A DNA stretch of 21,663 bases from JAZLGI01 sp045616225 (GTDB lineage Bacteria; Spirochaetota; Spirochaetia; Sphaerochaetales; Sphaerochaetaceae), in contig JAZLGI010000007.1 in assembly GCA_045616225.1 (NCBI GenBank), forward strand, positions 1 through 21,663. The letters are read 5' to 3'. The notes beneath the pieces are model-generated. The model did no database searches. It was given only the letters and a program-made list of their open reading frames with translations, and was not told the origin of the DNA. Position numbers and translations under genes: made by a program. Positions 1-7,033 of the stretch are shown here, one piece after another (the stretch's first letter is position 1; every line of letters starts with the position of its first letter).

Positions 1-136
1 ACTGAAAGGCAGATTATCCACGTGTTACTCACCCGTCCGCCGCTCTCATCCGGATTGCTCCGGAATCCCGCTCGACTTGCATGCTTAAAACGCGCCGCCA
101 GCGTTCGTTCTGAGCCAGGATCGAACTCTCCATTAT
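1..136 (-). rRNA. rrs: 16S ribosomal RNA, 5' end only (cut by window edge)
   Basis: Read on the minus strand this contains the conserved 16S opening GAGTTCGATCCTGGCTCAG, then the universal GAACGAACGCTGGCGGC block, GCATGCAAGTCGAGCGG and the GGCGGACGGGTGAGTAACAC helix, in the correct order. Only about the first 136 nucleotides are present and the rest lies beyond the left edge. The 5' end is placed by aligning the GGAGAGTT block with the E. coli start and is accurate to a few bases. The GCGTTTTAAGCATGCAAGTCGAGCGG style of this region is typical of treponemes. The gene follows gdpD on the same strand and has its own promoter (see 389-418). A plus-strand open frame over 22-252 is a chance reading of this rRNA and its leader. 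Confidence 0.97.
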
Positions 137-143
137 TTAAAAC

Positions 144-159
144 CCGGTCCGAAGACCGG
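144..159 (-). other. UUCG-tetraloop hairpin in the 16S leader
   Basis: On the transcribed minus strand the sequence is CCGGTC-TTCG-GACCGG, a perfect 6-bp GC-rich stem closed by the very stable C(UUCG)G tetraloop. A U-G pair can extend it. GGGTTTT follows it directly, then the mature 16S about eight bases from the stem. It resembles a short intrinsic terminator but sits inside the rRNA leader. It is therefore more likely a leader folding or processing element that antitermination reads through. Confidence 0.6.
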
Positions 160-310
160 AATAATTTCTGTTTCAATTCCTGTCTATTCTCGTCATTTTT
201 CTATGACACGAACTCTGATCGTTATTACTATCTTCTGTTCGAATTGAATTGACTGGAAACCCTCATGCTTCCAAAACTTTTACTCAACAACCAACGTCCT
301 TTCGGAAATC

Positions 311-322
311 GTTGAAGAGTGT
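311..322 (-). promoter_or_regulatory. boxA-like antitermination motif in the rrn leader
   Basis: The minus strand reads ACACTCTTCAAC, close to the bacterial rrn boxA consensus TGCTCTTTAACA, sharing CTCTT and AAC. It lies about 70 nt downstream of the predicted start of transcription and about 175 nt upstream of 16S, a normal position for the NusB/NusE (S10) recruitment site of rRNA leaders. This is a match by eye only. The accompanying boxB/boxC elements were not identified. Confidence 0.4.
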
Positions 323-388
323 TTCTTAACCTTCTCTTCTCTAATATCTCTGTAAAAATCATTGCTCGCCATTTTGGCGTGCTTGAGT

Positions 389-418
389 AACATACTTCAA
401 ACCCAAAACAAATGTCAA
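389..418 (-). promoter_or_regulatory. rRNA operon promoter
   Basis: The minus strand has a consensus -35 TTGACA (413-418), an 18-bp spacer and a -10 TATGTT (389-394). It is preceded directly by an A/T-only stretch at about 421-445, which looks like an UP element contacted by the RNA polymerase alpha subunit. The UP-like tract overlaps the last codons of gdpD. The initial transcript would soon form a small GCACGCC/GGCGAGC hairpin (about 364-382). The leader to 16S would be about 245 nt. There is no terminator between gdpD and this promoter, so some read-through into rrn is possible. Confidence 0.7.
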
Positions 419-436
419 CAACATTTTGAAAATTTT

Positions 437-1225
437 TTAAAAATTTGCTTCTTTTATTGTTTTTATCAATATTTGAGGATTATTCCCTATCATTCCTCTT
501 AAATTACAGCCTCTTTTTTTCCAAACCAGAAGCTGTTTTGCCTCTTCTTGGGTATTTACCGTCCAGGTTATCAATGGAATATTTCCGTTTTTCAAACAAA
601 ACGTAAGGTTTATTTCATCATACTGCGGTTTAAGGTATGTGCTTAAACTAATAAATCTTCCTCCGCCATATCTAAAAGGTTTTGGAATAGTTGGACTGTC
701 TAAGAAAATATCAGCCGTTTCAATTTTTCCACCGGTAAGAATTTTAAAACATTTGAGTGCAAAAGGGTTAAATGAAGAAACCATAACTTTTTCTTCTAAA
801 TTATATTTATAAATCAAAAGTTGCACCTTTCTGCAAAGCTCTACGTTTATCTCGCCGGCTTTTACTTTTAACTCTACATCATAATAAAAGCGGGTTCCGA
901 AAGTTTTGAAGATATCTTCCAGAAGCGGAATCCTTTCAGATGAGAACTCCTTTCCCTTGAAAGAACCTACATCTATTTTCTGAAGTTCCTCAAAAGAAAG
1001 GTTCTCTATTTCTTTGTCTATTCCGGCAGTTCTTTTTAAAGAAAAATCATGGGCAACAACTACTTCACCTGTTTTGCAAAGATGAACATCAAGTTCTATC
1101 CCATCTACCTCCGGTATACAAGAACAGGCTCTGAATGAAGCCATTGTATTTTCCGGATAGTTTTCACTGAAACCCCTGTGTCCGAATATAAAAAACTTGT
1201 CATTAAAGAAATTCTTTTTTGCCAT
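437..1225 (-). CDS. Glycerophosphodiester phosphodiesterase family protein
   Basis: The 262-residue protein has the GDPD TIM-barrel signature. FGHRGFSENYPENT spans residues 14-27 with catalytic H16 and R17. VDGIELDVH (40-48) gives metal ligands E44 and D46, and VVVAHD gives H59. Near the C-terminus TWTVNT matches the family's W-T-V-N block. The usual final GI(I/M)TD(R/Y)P motif is diverged to GMIGNNP. The family hydrolyses glycerophosphodiesters such as glycerophosphocholine or glycerophosphoethanolamine to glycerol-3-phosphate and an alcohol. No signal peptide is visible, so it is probably cytoplasmic. It is the last gene of thrS-pgsA-gdpD, starting four bases after the pgsA stop with no clear ribosome binding site, so it is probably translationally coupled. 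The pairing with pgsA makes a phospholipid turnover role reasonable. The exact substrate cannot be read from the sequence. Confidence 0.9.
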   Translation of the reverse strand: MAKKNFFNDKFFIFGHRGFSENYPENTMASFRACSCIPEVDGIELDVHLCKTGEVVVAHDFSLKRTAGIDKEIENLSFEELQKIDVGSFKGKEFSSERIPLLEDIFKTFGTRFYYDVELKVKAGEINVELCRKVQLLIYKYNLEEKVMVSSFNPFALKCFKILTGGKIETADIFLDSPTIPKPFRYGGGRFISLSTYLKPQYDEINLTFCLKNGNIPLITWTVNTQEEAKQLLVWKKRGCNLRGMIGNNPQILIKTIKEANF

Positions 1226-1229
1226 AACA

Positions 1230-1829
1230 TTAGCGAGTCATGTCTTTGAGGACTCCGCTTTTGATTATATTTCTTATATAGATAATATAGGACATGACAG
1301 AAGCAAAAGCTGCTAAGGCAAACAGTACTGTCATAACTGTTGAAAAAACTTTAATCCGGTATAAATTATTATCTGAGAGAGCAAGATATATTCTCAACGC
1401 AAAACCTCCGAGACAGGATGCTGCGTAAAGACAGGTCTTGGCTTTTCCAAAAATATTTGCAGCCATTGGTTTTCCTTTTCCCATAAGCAACATTCTGGTA
1501 AAAGACTGTGCAAACTCTCTCCATATAATTATTATAAAGGCCCAAACCGGCATAATCTTTACGGACATTAGACAGGTAAAGAAAGTCAAATGAGCAATAA
1601 CATCTCCAAACGGATCCATTACCTTACCAAGGTCTGTAACAAGGTGATATTTCCTTGCAATTTTGCCGTCTAACAAATCTGTTAATTCCATAACTGAGTA
1701 AACTACAGTCATCACTACTGCATAAATAACAGGGTTTAATCCGGGAATTAAATCTATAAGGAAAAAAATAATAAACAATACTGCTGCTAGCACCAGTCTT
1801 GTTACTGTAAGTTTGTTAGGAAGATTCAC
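1230..1829 (-). CDS. pgsA: CDP-diacylglycerol--glycerol-3-phosphate 3-phosphatidyltransferase (PgsA-type)
   Basis: This 199-residue integral membrane protein carries the complete CDP-alcohol phosphatidyltransferase motif D51-LL-D54-G55-KI-A58-R59, eight residues, G68-KVM-D72-PFG-D76. It opens with NLPNKLTVTRL, the PgsA hallmark, followed by hydrophobic segments at about 12-30, 34-48, 77-103 and 165-190. The enzyme makes phosphatidylglycerol phosphate from CDP-diacylglycerol and glycerol-3-phosphate. A related substrate such as inositol phosphate is possible, but the N-terminus favours PgsA. The start codon is GTG and overlaps the thrS stop as GTGA, a typical coupled junction. Length matches the family (about 180-200 residues). 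Confidence 0.88.
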   Translation of the reverse strand: MNLPNKLTVTRLVLAAVLFIIFFLIDLIPGLNPVIYAVVMTVVYSVMELTDLLDGKIARKYHLVTDLGKVMDPFGDVIAHLTFFTCLMSVKIMPVWAFIIIIWREFAQSFTRMLLMGKGKPMAANIFGKAKTCLYAASCLGGFALRIYLALSDNNLYRIKVFSTVMTVLFALAAFASVMSYIIYIRNIIKSGVLKDMTR

Positions 1830-3577
1830 TTGAGTTGTTCCTTTTTTGCAACGATTTCCTGTACTTCTGAAATGAAAGCGTCAATAGAAATGCCATTGCT
1901 CTGTTTCCCGCCACGATAACGGACAGAGAGATTGCCTTCGTTCTCTTCCTTCTCGCCAATAATTAGCGTATAAGGAATCTTCATGTTTGCAGCAAGACGA
2001 ATCTTATTGCCCATGCGGTCATCTGACAAATCTGTTGTAACTCTCAAACCTGCGGTCTTAAGAGTTGCTTCAAGCTTCTTTGAGTAGTCAAAGAATTTAT
2101 CTCCTACAGGAACAATTCTTACCTGTTCAGGAGCAAGCCATGGCGGGAAAGCCCCTGCATAATGCTCAAGAAGAACTCCAAAGAATCTTTCAATAGACCC
2201 AAGAAGTGCTCTGTGAATCATGTACGGGCGCTTTTCCACACCGTCTTTATCAACAAATGTCATCTTGAAACGTTCAGGTAAATTAAAATCAAATTGAACT
2301 GTAGAAAGCTGCCATTCACGTCCTATTGCATCTTTAATCTTAAGGTCAATCTTTGGTCCGTAGAAAGCTCCGCCACCTTCATCTATGTCGTATTTGAGTC
2401 CTTCTTTTTCAACAGCCTTCATGAGAGCCTTTGTTGCAGCTTCCCACTTCTCAGGATCTCCTACACTCTTTTCCGGTCTTGTTGAAATATAAGCATGAAT
2501 GTCCTCAAATCCAAAGCTGTGAAGCATATAAAGTGAGAAACGGAGAACTTCTATAATTTCATCATCCATCTGATCCGGAGTGACAAACAAATGTGCATCA
2601 TCCTGTGTGAATCCTCTTACACGCATAAGACCGTGAAGGGAGCCTGCCTTTTCATATCTGTATACTGTTCCAAGTTCTGCCCAACGACATGGGAGATCAC
2701 GATAGCTCTTCTTACTGTTCTGATAAATCATGATATGGAAAGGACAGTTCATTGGCTTTGCATAATAGTCTGCCTTATCCATTTCCATTGGAGGATACAT
2801 GCTTTCTTTATAGAATCCGAGGTGGCCTGATGTTTCCCACAACCAGCTTTTACCTACATGAGGTGTATATACCATCTCGTAACCGTTCTTATAATGTTCT
2901 TCGCGCCAGAAGTTCTCAATAATCTGTCTTATTCTTGCTCCACGTGGATGCCAATAAACAAGACCAGGACCTGCTTCTTCATGAAGGCTAAAGAGGTCAA
3001 GTTCTTTTCCAAGTCTTCTGTGGTCACGTTTTTCAACGTCTTCAAGATACTGAAGATACATTCTTAAATCTTTTGGATTTGTAAATGCTGTTGCGTAGAT
3101 ACGGGTAAGCATTTTGTTATGCTCATCACCTCTCCAGTAAGCTCCTGCAATTGAGAGAAGTTTAAATGAATCTGCTCTGAGTTCTTTTGTAGATGCAACA
3201 TGAGGTCCGCGGCAAAGGTCTGTGAAAGCACCCTGATTATACATAGTAACTGTCTCGCCTTCCGGAATTGCATCCAAAAGTTCCAGCTTGTACTTCTGAT
3301 TCTTGAAGTACTCTCTTGCTTCGTCACGTGAAACTTCTATTCGCTTGAACTCTTTGTCTTCAGCGATAATTGTCTTCATGTTTTCTGTAATAGTATCAAG
3401 GTCTTCCGGAACAAGTGTTCTTGGAAGGTCAAAATCGTAATAAAAACCATTTTCTATTGCCGGTCCAATTGCAATCTGAGCTTCCGGAAAGAGTTGCAAC
3501 ACTGCTTCTGCCATTACATGTGCCATAGAGTGTCTGATTAATTTGAGTTTTTCGTCCTGTGAAATCTTTTCTGACAT
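1826..3577 (-). CDS. thrS: Threonyl-tRNA synthetase, TGS-less form
   Basis: The 583-residue class II synthetase charges tRNA-Thr. The editing (SAD) domain comes first, with H16-SMA-H20 and C122-RGP-H126. The catalytic core follows, with zinc ligands C278 (MNCPF), H329 (DDAHLF) and H455 (MIHRALLGSIERF, motif 3), and motif 2 around RVRGFTQDDAH. The anticodon-binding domain begins near residue 482 (APEQVRIVPV). Compared with the about 640-residue E. coli enzyme, the N-terminal TGS domain (about 60 residues) is missing: the editing-domain HSMAH lies at residue 16 rather than about 73. No upstream in-frame TGS sequence exists before the stop, so this is not a mis-called start. The ATG has a good AAGGAG (3585-3590) eight bases upstream. 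It is the first gene of thrS-pgsA-gdpD. A leader hairpin resembling a tRNA-Thr anticodon arm lies just upstream. Confidence 0.97.
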   Translation of the reverse strand: MSEKISQDEKLKLIRHSMAHVMAEAVLQLFPEAQIAIGPAIENGFYYDFDLPRTLVPEDLDTITENMKTIIAEDKEFKRIEVSRDEAREYFKNQKYKLELLDAIPEGETVTMYNQGAFTDLCRGPHVASTKELRADSFKLLSIAGAYWRGDEHNKMLTRIYATAFTNPKDLRMYLQYLEDVEKRDHRRLGKELDLFSLHEEAGPGLVYWHPRGARIRQIIENFWREEHYKNGYEMVYTPHVGKSWLWETSGHLGFYKESMYPPMEMDKADYYAKPMNCPFHIMIYQNSKKSYRDLPCRWAELGTVYRYEKAGSLHGLMRVRGFTQDDAHLFVTPDQMDDEIIEVLRFSLYMLHSFGFEDIHAYISTRPEKSVGDPEKWEAATKALMKAVEKEGLKYDIDEGGGAFYGPKIDLKIKDAIGREWQLSTVQFDFNLPERFKMTFVDKDGVEKRPYMIHRALLGSIERFFGVLLEHYAGAFPPWLAPEQVRIVPVGDKFFDYSKKLEATLKTAGLRVTTDLSDDRMGNKIRLAANMKIPYTLIIGEKEENEGNLSVRYRGGKQSNGISIDAFISEVQEIVAKKEQLK

Positions 3578-3596
3578 GATTTCGCTCCTTAAAATA

Positions 3597-3615
3597 TAGC
3601 GGACACACCCCGCTA
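3597..3615 (-). promoter_or_regulatory. thrS leader hairpin, candidate tRNA-Thr anticodon-arm mimic
   Basis: The transcript reads TAGCGG-GGTGTGT-CCGCTA: a perfect 6-bp stem and a 7-nt loop whose three middle positions are UGU. That corresponds to loop positions 34-36 of a tRNA, and UGU is the anticodon that reads the threonine codon ACA. Six bases separate it from the AAGGAG Shine-Dalgarno of thrS. In E. coli, ThrRS represses its own translation by binding leader hairpins that imitate the tRNA-Thr anticodon arm. The match here is structural and positional. The flanking loop bases (G33, G37) are not tRNA-like, so the call is tentative. Confidence 0.4.
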
Positions 3616-3649
3616 GTGATTTACAAGCGATATAATTCGCAATAGAACA

Positions 3650-3678
3650 ATATTATATTTTTAATATTCATTCGACAA
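3650..3678 (-). promoter_or_regulatory. Putative thrS promoter
   Basis: The minus strand has TTGTCG (3673-3678), a 17-bp spacer and TAATAT (3650-3655). The overlapping TATAAT (3652-3657) is an alternative -10 with a 15-bp spacer. The -35 overlaps the last codons of ispH. It would give a leader of about 65 nt containing a small GCGA/TCGC palindrome (about 3627-3640) and the anticodon-like hairpin. Confidence 0.45.
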
Positions 3679-4603
3679 GTCTATGTACTTTTTGTAAGTC
3701 TGCTTTTTTCCCAGATGTAATAGAGCAACTTAACTTCTCAAGGTAATCGCAGACCTCATTGATTATTTCAAGAGGTGTAGATGTTCCGCTGCAAATACCA
3801 ACCTTTGAGTAGCCTTTGAGAAATTCTTCTGTTTTGCGGTCAATATCATGAACATTTTCAATGCTCAATACTTGTTTGCCGCTATCTTTTATAAAAGCAG
3901 CCAGATTTCTGGTGTTTTCACTGTTTTTTCCGCCTACAACAACAATGACATCTACATTTTTTGCCAATTCAAGGCTCTTGTTTTTTCTAATACTACAGGC
4001 TTGACACAGCTTGTTTCCAAAATCGGTATTCTTAAATTTTGATTGGATTATTGTGGTAATCTCTTTGTATAGTTCTTCCGGAAAAGTCGTTTGTGTAACT
4101 ACAAAGAAGGGAGTGGATTCAGGGTACTGATCAAGTTTGGAAAGGTCATCTTTGGTGCTGATTAAAATGGAATCTATTTGCTTTCCCTGCTCATATTCTG
4201 TACCAATCAGACATTCTGTTTCTGCATGACCTTTAATTCCCAAGACTATTATAGGCTTTTTCTTTTTAGCAGCTTTCTGAAGCAACTCTCTGGTTTTCTG
4301 AATATTTGCACAGGTCGAATCAAACAAGGTGAAGCCATTGGTAACAAAGTCTCTTCTCAATGAGTCAGGAATACCATGCGCCCTGATAAGTGCAATTCCT
4401 TTTACCCCGTCTGACGGCTTTGAAATAACCTTAAGACCTTTTTCTTCAAATTGTCTTACAGTGTCCGGATTATGAATGAGATTTCCTATGGAATAACAAG
4501 GAAGTTTGTTCTTTTTTGCCATAACCAAGCACTTTTGAGCCAAACTTATTGTTTTTGAGACTCCATGGCAATAACCTATTAATCTGCTTTTGACAACCTG
4601 CAC
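3668..4603 (-). CDS. ispH: 4-hydroxy-3-methylbut-2-enyl diphosphate reductase
   Basis: The 311-residue protein matches the IspH/LytB family. This iron-sulfur enzyme carries out the last step of the MEP pathway, giving isopentenyl and dimethylallyl diphosphate. The three cluster cysteines are visible: C12 in GYCHGVSKTI, C98 in DSTCANIQK and C200 in LCQACSIRKN. Substrate residues include H44 (IHNP), H76 (RAHG), H126-AE128 and the VVTQTTF block. The end has GICSGTSTPLEI in place of the common GASTP. Several motifs are variant, as in divergent spirochaete and clostridial forms. The start codon is GTG, two bases after the secF stop, with no clear Shine-Dalgarno, so translation probably depends on coupling. 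It is the last gene of yajC-secD-secF-ispH. Length is normal. Confidence 0.93.
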   Translation of the reverse strand: MQVVKSRLIGYCHGVSKTISLAQKCLVMAKKNKLPCYSIGNLIHNPDTVRQFEEKGLKVISKPSDGVKGIALIRAHGIPDSLRRDFVTNGFTLFDSTCANIQKTRELLQKAAKKKKPIIVLGIKGHAETECLIGTEYEQGKQIDSILISTKDDLSKLDQYPESTPFFVVTQTTFPEELYKEITTIIQSKFKNTDFGNKLCQACSIRKNKSLELAKNVDVIVVVGGKNSENTRNLAAFIKDSGKQVLSIENVHDIDRKTEEFLKGYSKVGICSGTSTPLEIINEVCDYLEKLSCSITSGKKADLQKVHRLVE

Positions 4604-4605
4604 TA

Positions 4606-5544
4606 TCAGACAAGGATTTTAAAATCCCCCTCCTCAAAGTCTTCTTCTTTTTTCTTTGGCTTTCTGATATCCATTGATTCTGTTTTTCCAAACAGATACA
4701 AAAGTCCGGTTGAAACAAAATTAGATGAATATGTTCCAACGACAATTCCAACAATCATACATACTGCAAAAACAAACACATCTGCATTTGTAAGAATGGC
4801 CAAAGGAATTACGGCAAGAATTGTAGTAATACTGCTGTATGTAGTTCTGGTAAGGCTGTTATTTACACCGCTGTTGATTAAATCTTCCAGTTTTCTGTGA
4901 CAATCATCATTAATTTCTTCTCTGATTCTGTCAAAAATAACAATTGTGTTGTTTAGTGAATAACCTATTATCGTCAAGACAGCAGCTATTGTTGTTCCTG
5001 TAATCTCAAACCTTGAAATAGAAATAAAGCCCAAAATACAAATGACGTCATGCATAAGGGCCAGAATTGAACAAATAGCATATGCAGCTCTGAATCTTAC
5101 CCATACATAGAAAAGAATAAGAACAAGAGCAATGGAAACAGCTTTAATGCTTCCGGTTATTAACTGTGTAGAAAACTTAGCCCCAATGAAACTGGATTCT
5201 GTTACTTCAATAGCATCTGCACCAAATGCTTTTTCCAGTTTGTCCTTTACATCATTTTCAACAGCCTTTCTGTCACCGTTTTCTGAAACGGAACAACGGA
5301 TTTGGAATGTGTTATCACCGTCATTGCCAATCTGCTGTACTCTTTGGTTACATGTTTTTCTGACTCTCTCAATTGAAACATCTGACGCAGTAATTTTTAC
5401 AGTAAGGCTAAGTCCGCTCTCAAAATCAATACCAAGATTAAAACCTCTTATAGCTATAAAAAGGAGGCACATTACAATTATTGCCAGTGAAATGCCAAGA
5501 TAAACGAAAAGTTTACCCGTAACATCAAAACTAAATTTTTTCAT
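4606..5544 (-). CDS. secF: Protein translocase subunit SecF
   Basis: The 312-residue inner-membrane protein partners SecD and uses the ion gradient to help pull secreted proteins out of SecYEG. TM1 lies at about 13-33, followed by GIDFESG (38-44; the family has GIDFxGG). A periplasmic domain follows to about 125, then five more TM segments (about 132-150, 155-175, 183-203, 240-258, 262-285). The signature loop is IGYSLNNTIVIFDRIREE. Its second Asn, N199, replaces the Asp of the family motif SLNDT, equivalent to E. coli SecF D213. The conserved Arg partner region is present as SLTRTTYSSIT (R233). A strong GGAGG lies seven bases before ATG, inside secD. The two genes overlap by 14 bases. The charged C-tail is rich in Lys and Glu. 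Confidence 0.95.
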   Translation of the reverse strand: MKKFSFDVTGKLFVYLGISLAIIVMCLLFIAIRGFNLGIDFESGLSLTVKITASDVSIERVRKTCNQRVQQIGNDGDNTFQIRCSVSENGDRKAVENDVKDKLEKAFGADAIEVTESSFIGAKFSTQLITGSIKAVSIALVLILFYVWVRFRAAYAICSILALMHDVICILGFISISRFEITGTTIAAVLTIIGYSLNNTIVIFDRIREEINDDCHRKLEDLINSGVNNSLTRTTYSSITTILAVIPLAILTNADVFVFAVCMIVGIVVGTYSSNFVSTGLLYLFGKTESMDIRKPKKKEEDFEEGDFKILV

Positions 5545-7030
5545 TGTTTACCTCCTTTTTCTGCTTGTTTGAACAAATAAGATCTATGAGGAGATGGGTT
5601 ACAAACAAAGATGTAAACAAAGAACAGACAATTCCAATAGCAAGAGTTGTTGCAAAACCTTTAACCGCACTTGATCCAAAGATTATCAAAACAACCGCAG
5701 CAATAATGGTTGTAATATTTCCATCTAAAATTGTCCAAAGTGCCTTTGAAAAACCTTCTTTGACCGCTTTTTCCAAAGCATTGCCCAAAGCCGACTCGTC
5801 TTTGATTCTTTCAAAAATTATTACGTTGGCATCAACAGCCATTCCCAAGGTAAGAATAATACCGGCAATACCGGTAAGGGTCATTGTACTCCCTAAACCT
5901 GCAAGAGTTGCCACAATCATGACCATATTCATAAGAAGGGCAAAATCTGCAACAAGCCCAAAATTTCTGTAAATTAAGAACATAAATACAATGACAAGTA
6001 CAAATCCAAATACTATAGCTTTAAGACCGGCTTTTACGGTATCTTCACCCAAAGTTGCTCCTACAATCTGCTGACTTGCAATGCTTACCGGAGCCGGAAG
6101 ATTTGCAGTTTTTAACAGAACAGCCAAATCCTCTGCCTCTTGTTGTGTGAAACCTTCAATTGAAACATTGCTTCTGATTGCTTCTTTGATGTTTGCAGCA
6201 CTTCTGACTTTACCGTCCATAATTATTGTAAGAGTTTTCCCTATGTTCTTCCGTGTGAATTCATAGAAGATATTTCCACCCTCATCTGTAAATTTGAGAG
6301 TAACCAAACTTCTGTTCATAGCATCTTTCTGATAATCTGCAGAAATAAGATAGTTTCCGTCAATAGCCGGCTTTGAGTTTATTGCCATAACAGAAACAAG
6401 ATTATATATTCCGTAGGCATCTTCTTCATATATTCCCACAAGCATTTTATCCGGATATGAAGACATTAACGGACAGTACAGGCTTTCATTAAAATTCTGC
6501 GGATGTTCGGAAAAATAAGTTCTGACTTTATTTGTCAGCTGATTATCTGCAAGATGAAAAGAGAGATTGCCTTTTCCTTTCAGGAAAGAGTCTATTCTTT
6601 CAGGGTCCTGAGTACCTGCCAGTTCAATGAGAATCTGGTCATATCCTTGCTTTCTTATCTCTGGTTCTGAAACACCGTACTGATCTATTCTATTCTTTAA
6701 TATCTCTATATCTTCGTCTATTGCCTTGGCAAAATCTGCTTCTGAAAGTTCTCCCTTCTGAACATCCAAAAGAATGCTCATTCCTCCTTTAAGATCCAAA
6801 CCCAGTTGCAAAGCTTTTGAAGAAGTTTTCTTAAGATCTTCTATTTTCTGTCTTGCAGAAGTCTCGTCATTTGAAGAAAGAGCATAGTCTTTCACTTGTT
6901 GAGCAGAATAGGAAACAAGAGCTCTATCTTCAGAAGAAGTAAAGAGATACCACTTAATTGTAGGGAATAGAAACCATAAACATATAGCCATCACTATTAC
7001 GGTGATGGCTATTTTTTCTGTTTTTTTCAT
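5531..7030 (-). CDS. secD: Protein translocase subunit SecD
   Basis: This 499-residue SecD has TM1 at about 7-28, then LGLDLKGGMSILLDV (76-90), the P1-domain start that defines the family. Near 300-330 come TANLPAPVSI and QQIVGATLGEDTVKAG, followed by five TM segments to the C-terminus. GMAVDANVIIFERIKDE (396-412) keeps the functionally important Asp as D400 (E. coli SecD D519). It sits three bases after yajC and overlaps secF by 14 bases in one operon. A perfect 11-bp hairpin lies within codons 7-16 (6984-7012). No strong ribosome binding site precedes the ATG. Confidence 0.96.
   Translation of the reverse strand: MKKTEKIAITVIVMAICLWFLFPTIKWYLFTSSEDRALVSYSAQQVKDYALSSNDETSARQKIEDLKKTSSKALQLGLDLKGGMSILLDVQKGELSEADFAKAIDEDIEILKNRIDQYGVSEPEIRKQGYDQILIELAGTQDPERIDSFLKGKGNLSFHLADNQLTNKVRTYFSEHPQNFNESLYCPLMSSYPDKMLVGIYEEDAYGIYNLVSVMAINSKPAIDGNYLISADYQKDAMNRSLVTLKFTDEGGNIFYEFTRKNIGKTLTIIMDGKVRSAANIKEAIRSNVSIEGFTQQEAEDLAVLLKTANLPAPVSIASQQIVGATLGEDTVKAGLKAIVFGFVLVIVFMFLIYRNFGLVADFALLMNMVMIVATLAGLGSTMTLTGIAGIILTLGMAVDANVIIFERIKDESALGNALEKAVKEGFSKALWTILDGNITTIIAAVVLIIFGSSAVKGFATTLAIGIVCSLFTSLFVTHLLIDLICSNKQKKEVNNEKI
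6984..7012. other. Perfect 11-bp hairpin just inside secD
   Basis: The arms ATAGCCATCAC and GTGATGGCTAT are perfectly complementary around the 7-nt loop TATTACG. In the secD mRNA the hairpin starts about 16 nt after the start codon. On the opposite strand it is followed by ATTTTTT, so it has the form of an intrinsic terminator for any antisense transcript. The encoded peptide IAITVIVMAI is a TM helix. The palindrome may arise partly from its codons. Confidence 0.5.
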
Positions 7031-7033
7031 AAC

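Larger units (their letters stand above)
137..436. other. Intergenic rRNA leader and promoter region
   Basis: This 300-bp gap between gdpD and 16S holds no convincing gene. It contains the rrn promoter, the boxA-like motif, the UUCG hairpin and a weak GTCAT-AGAAAA-ATGAC hairpin around 200-215. No tRNA is seen. Confidence 0.8.

Noticed and set aside
22..252. Open reading frame on the plus strand at the left edge
   Set aside because: It lies antisense to the 16S rRNA and its leader; the sequence is explained by the rRNA.
3578..3667. T-box riboswitch upstream of thrS
   Set aside because: The leader is under 70 nt and lacks the T-box sequence and specifier stem.
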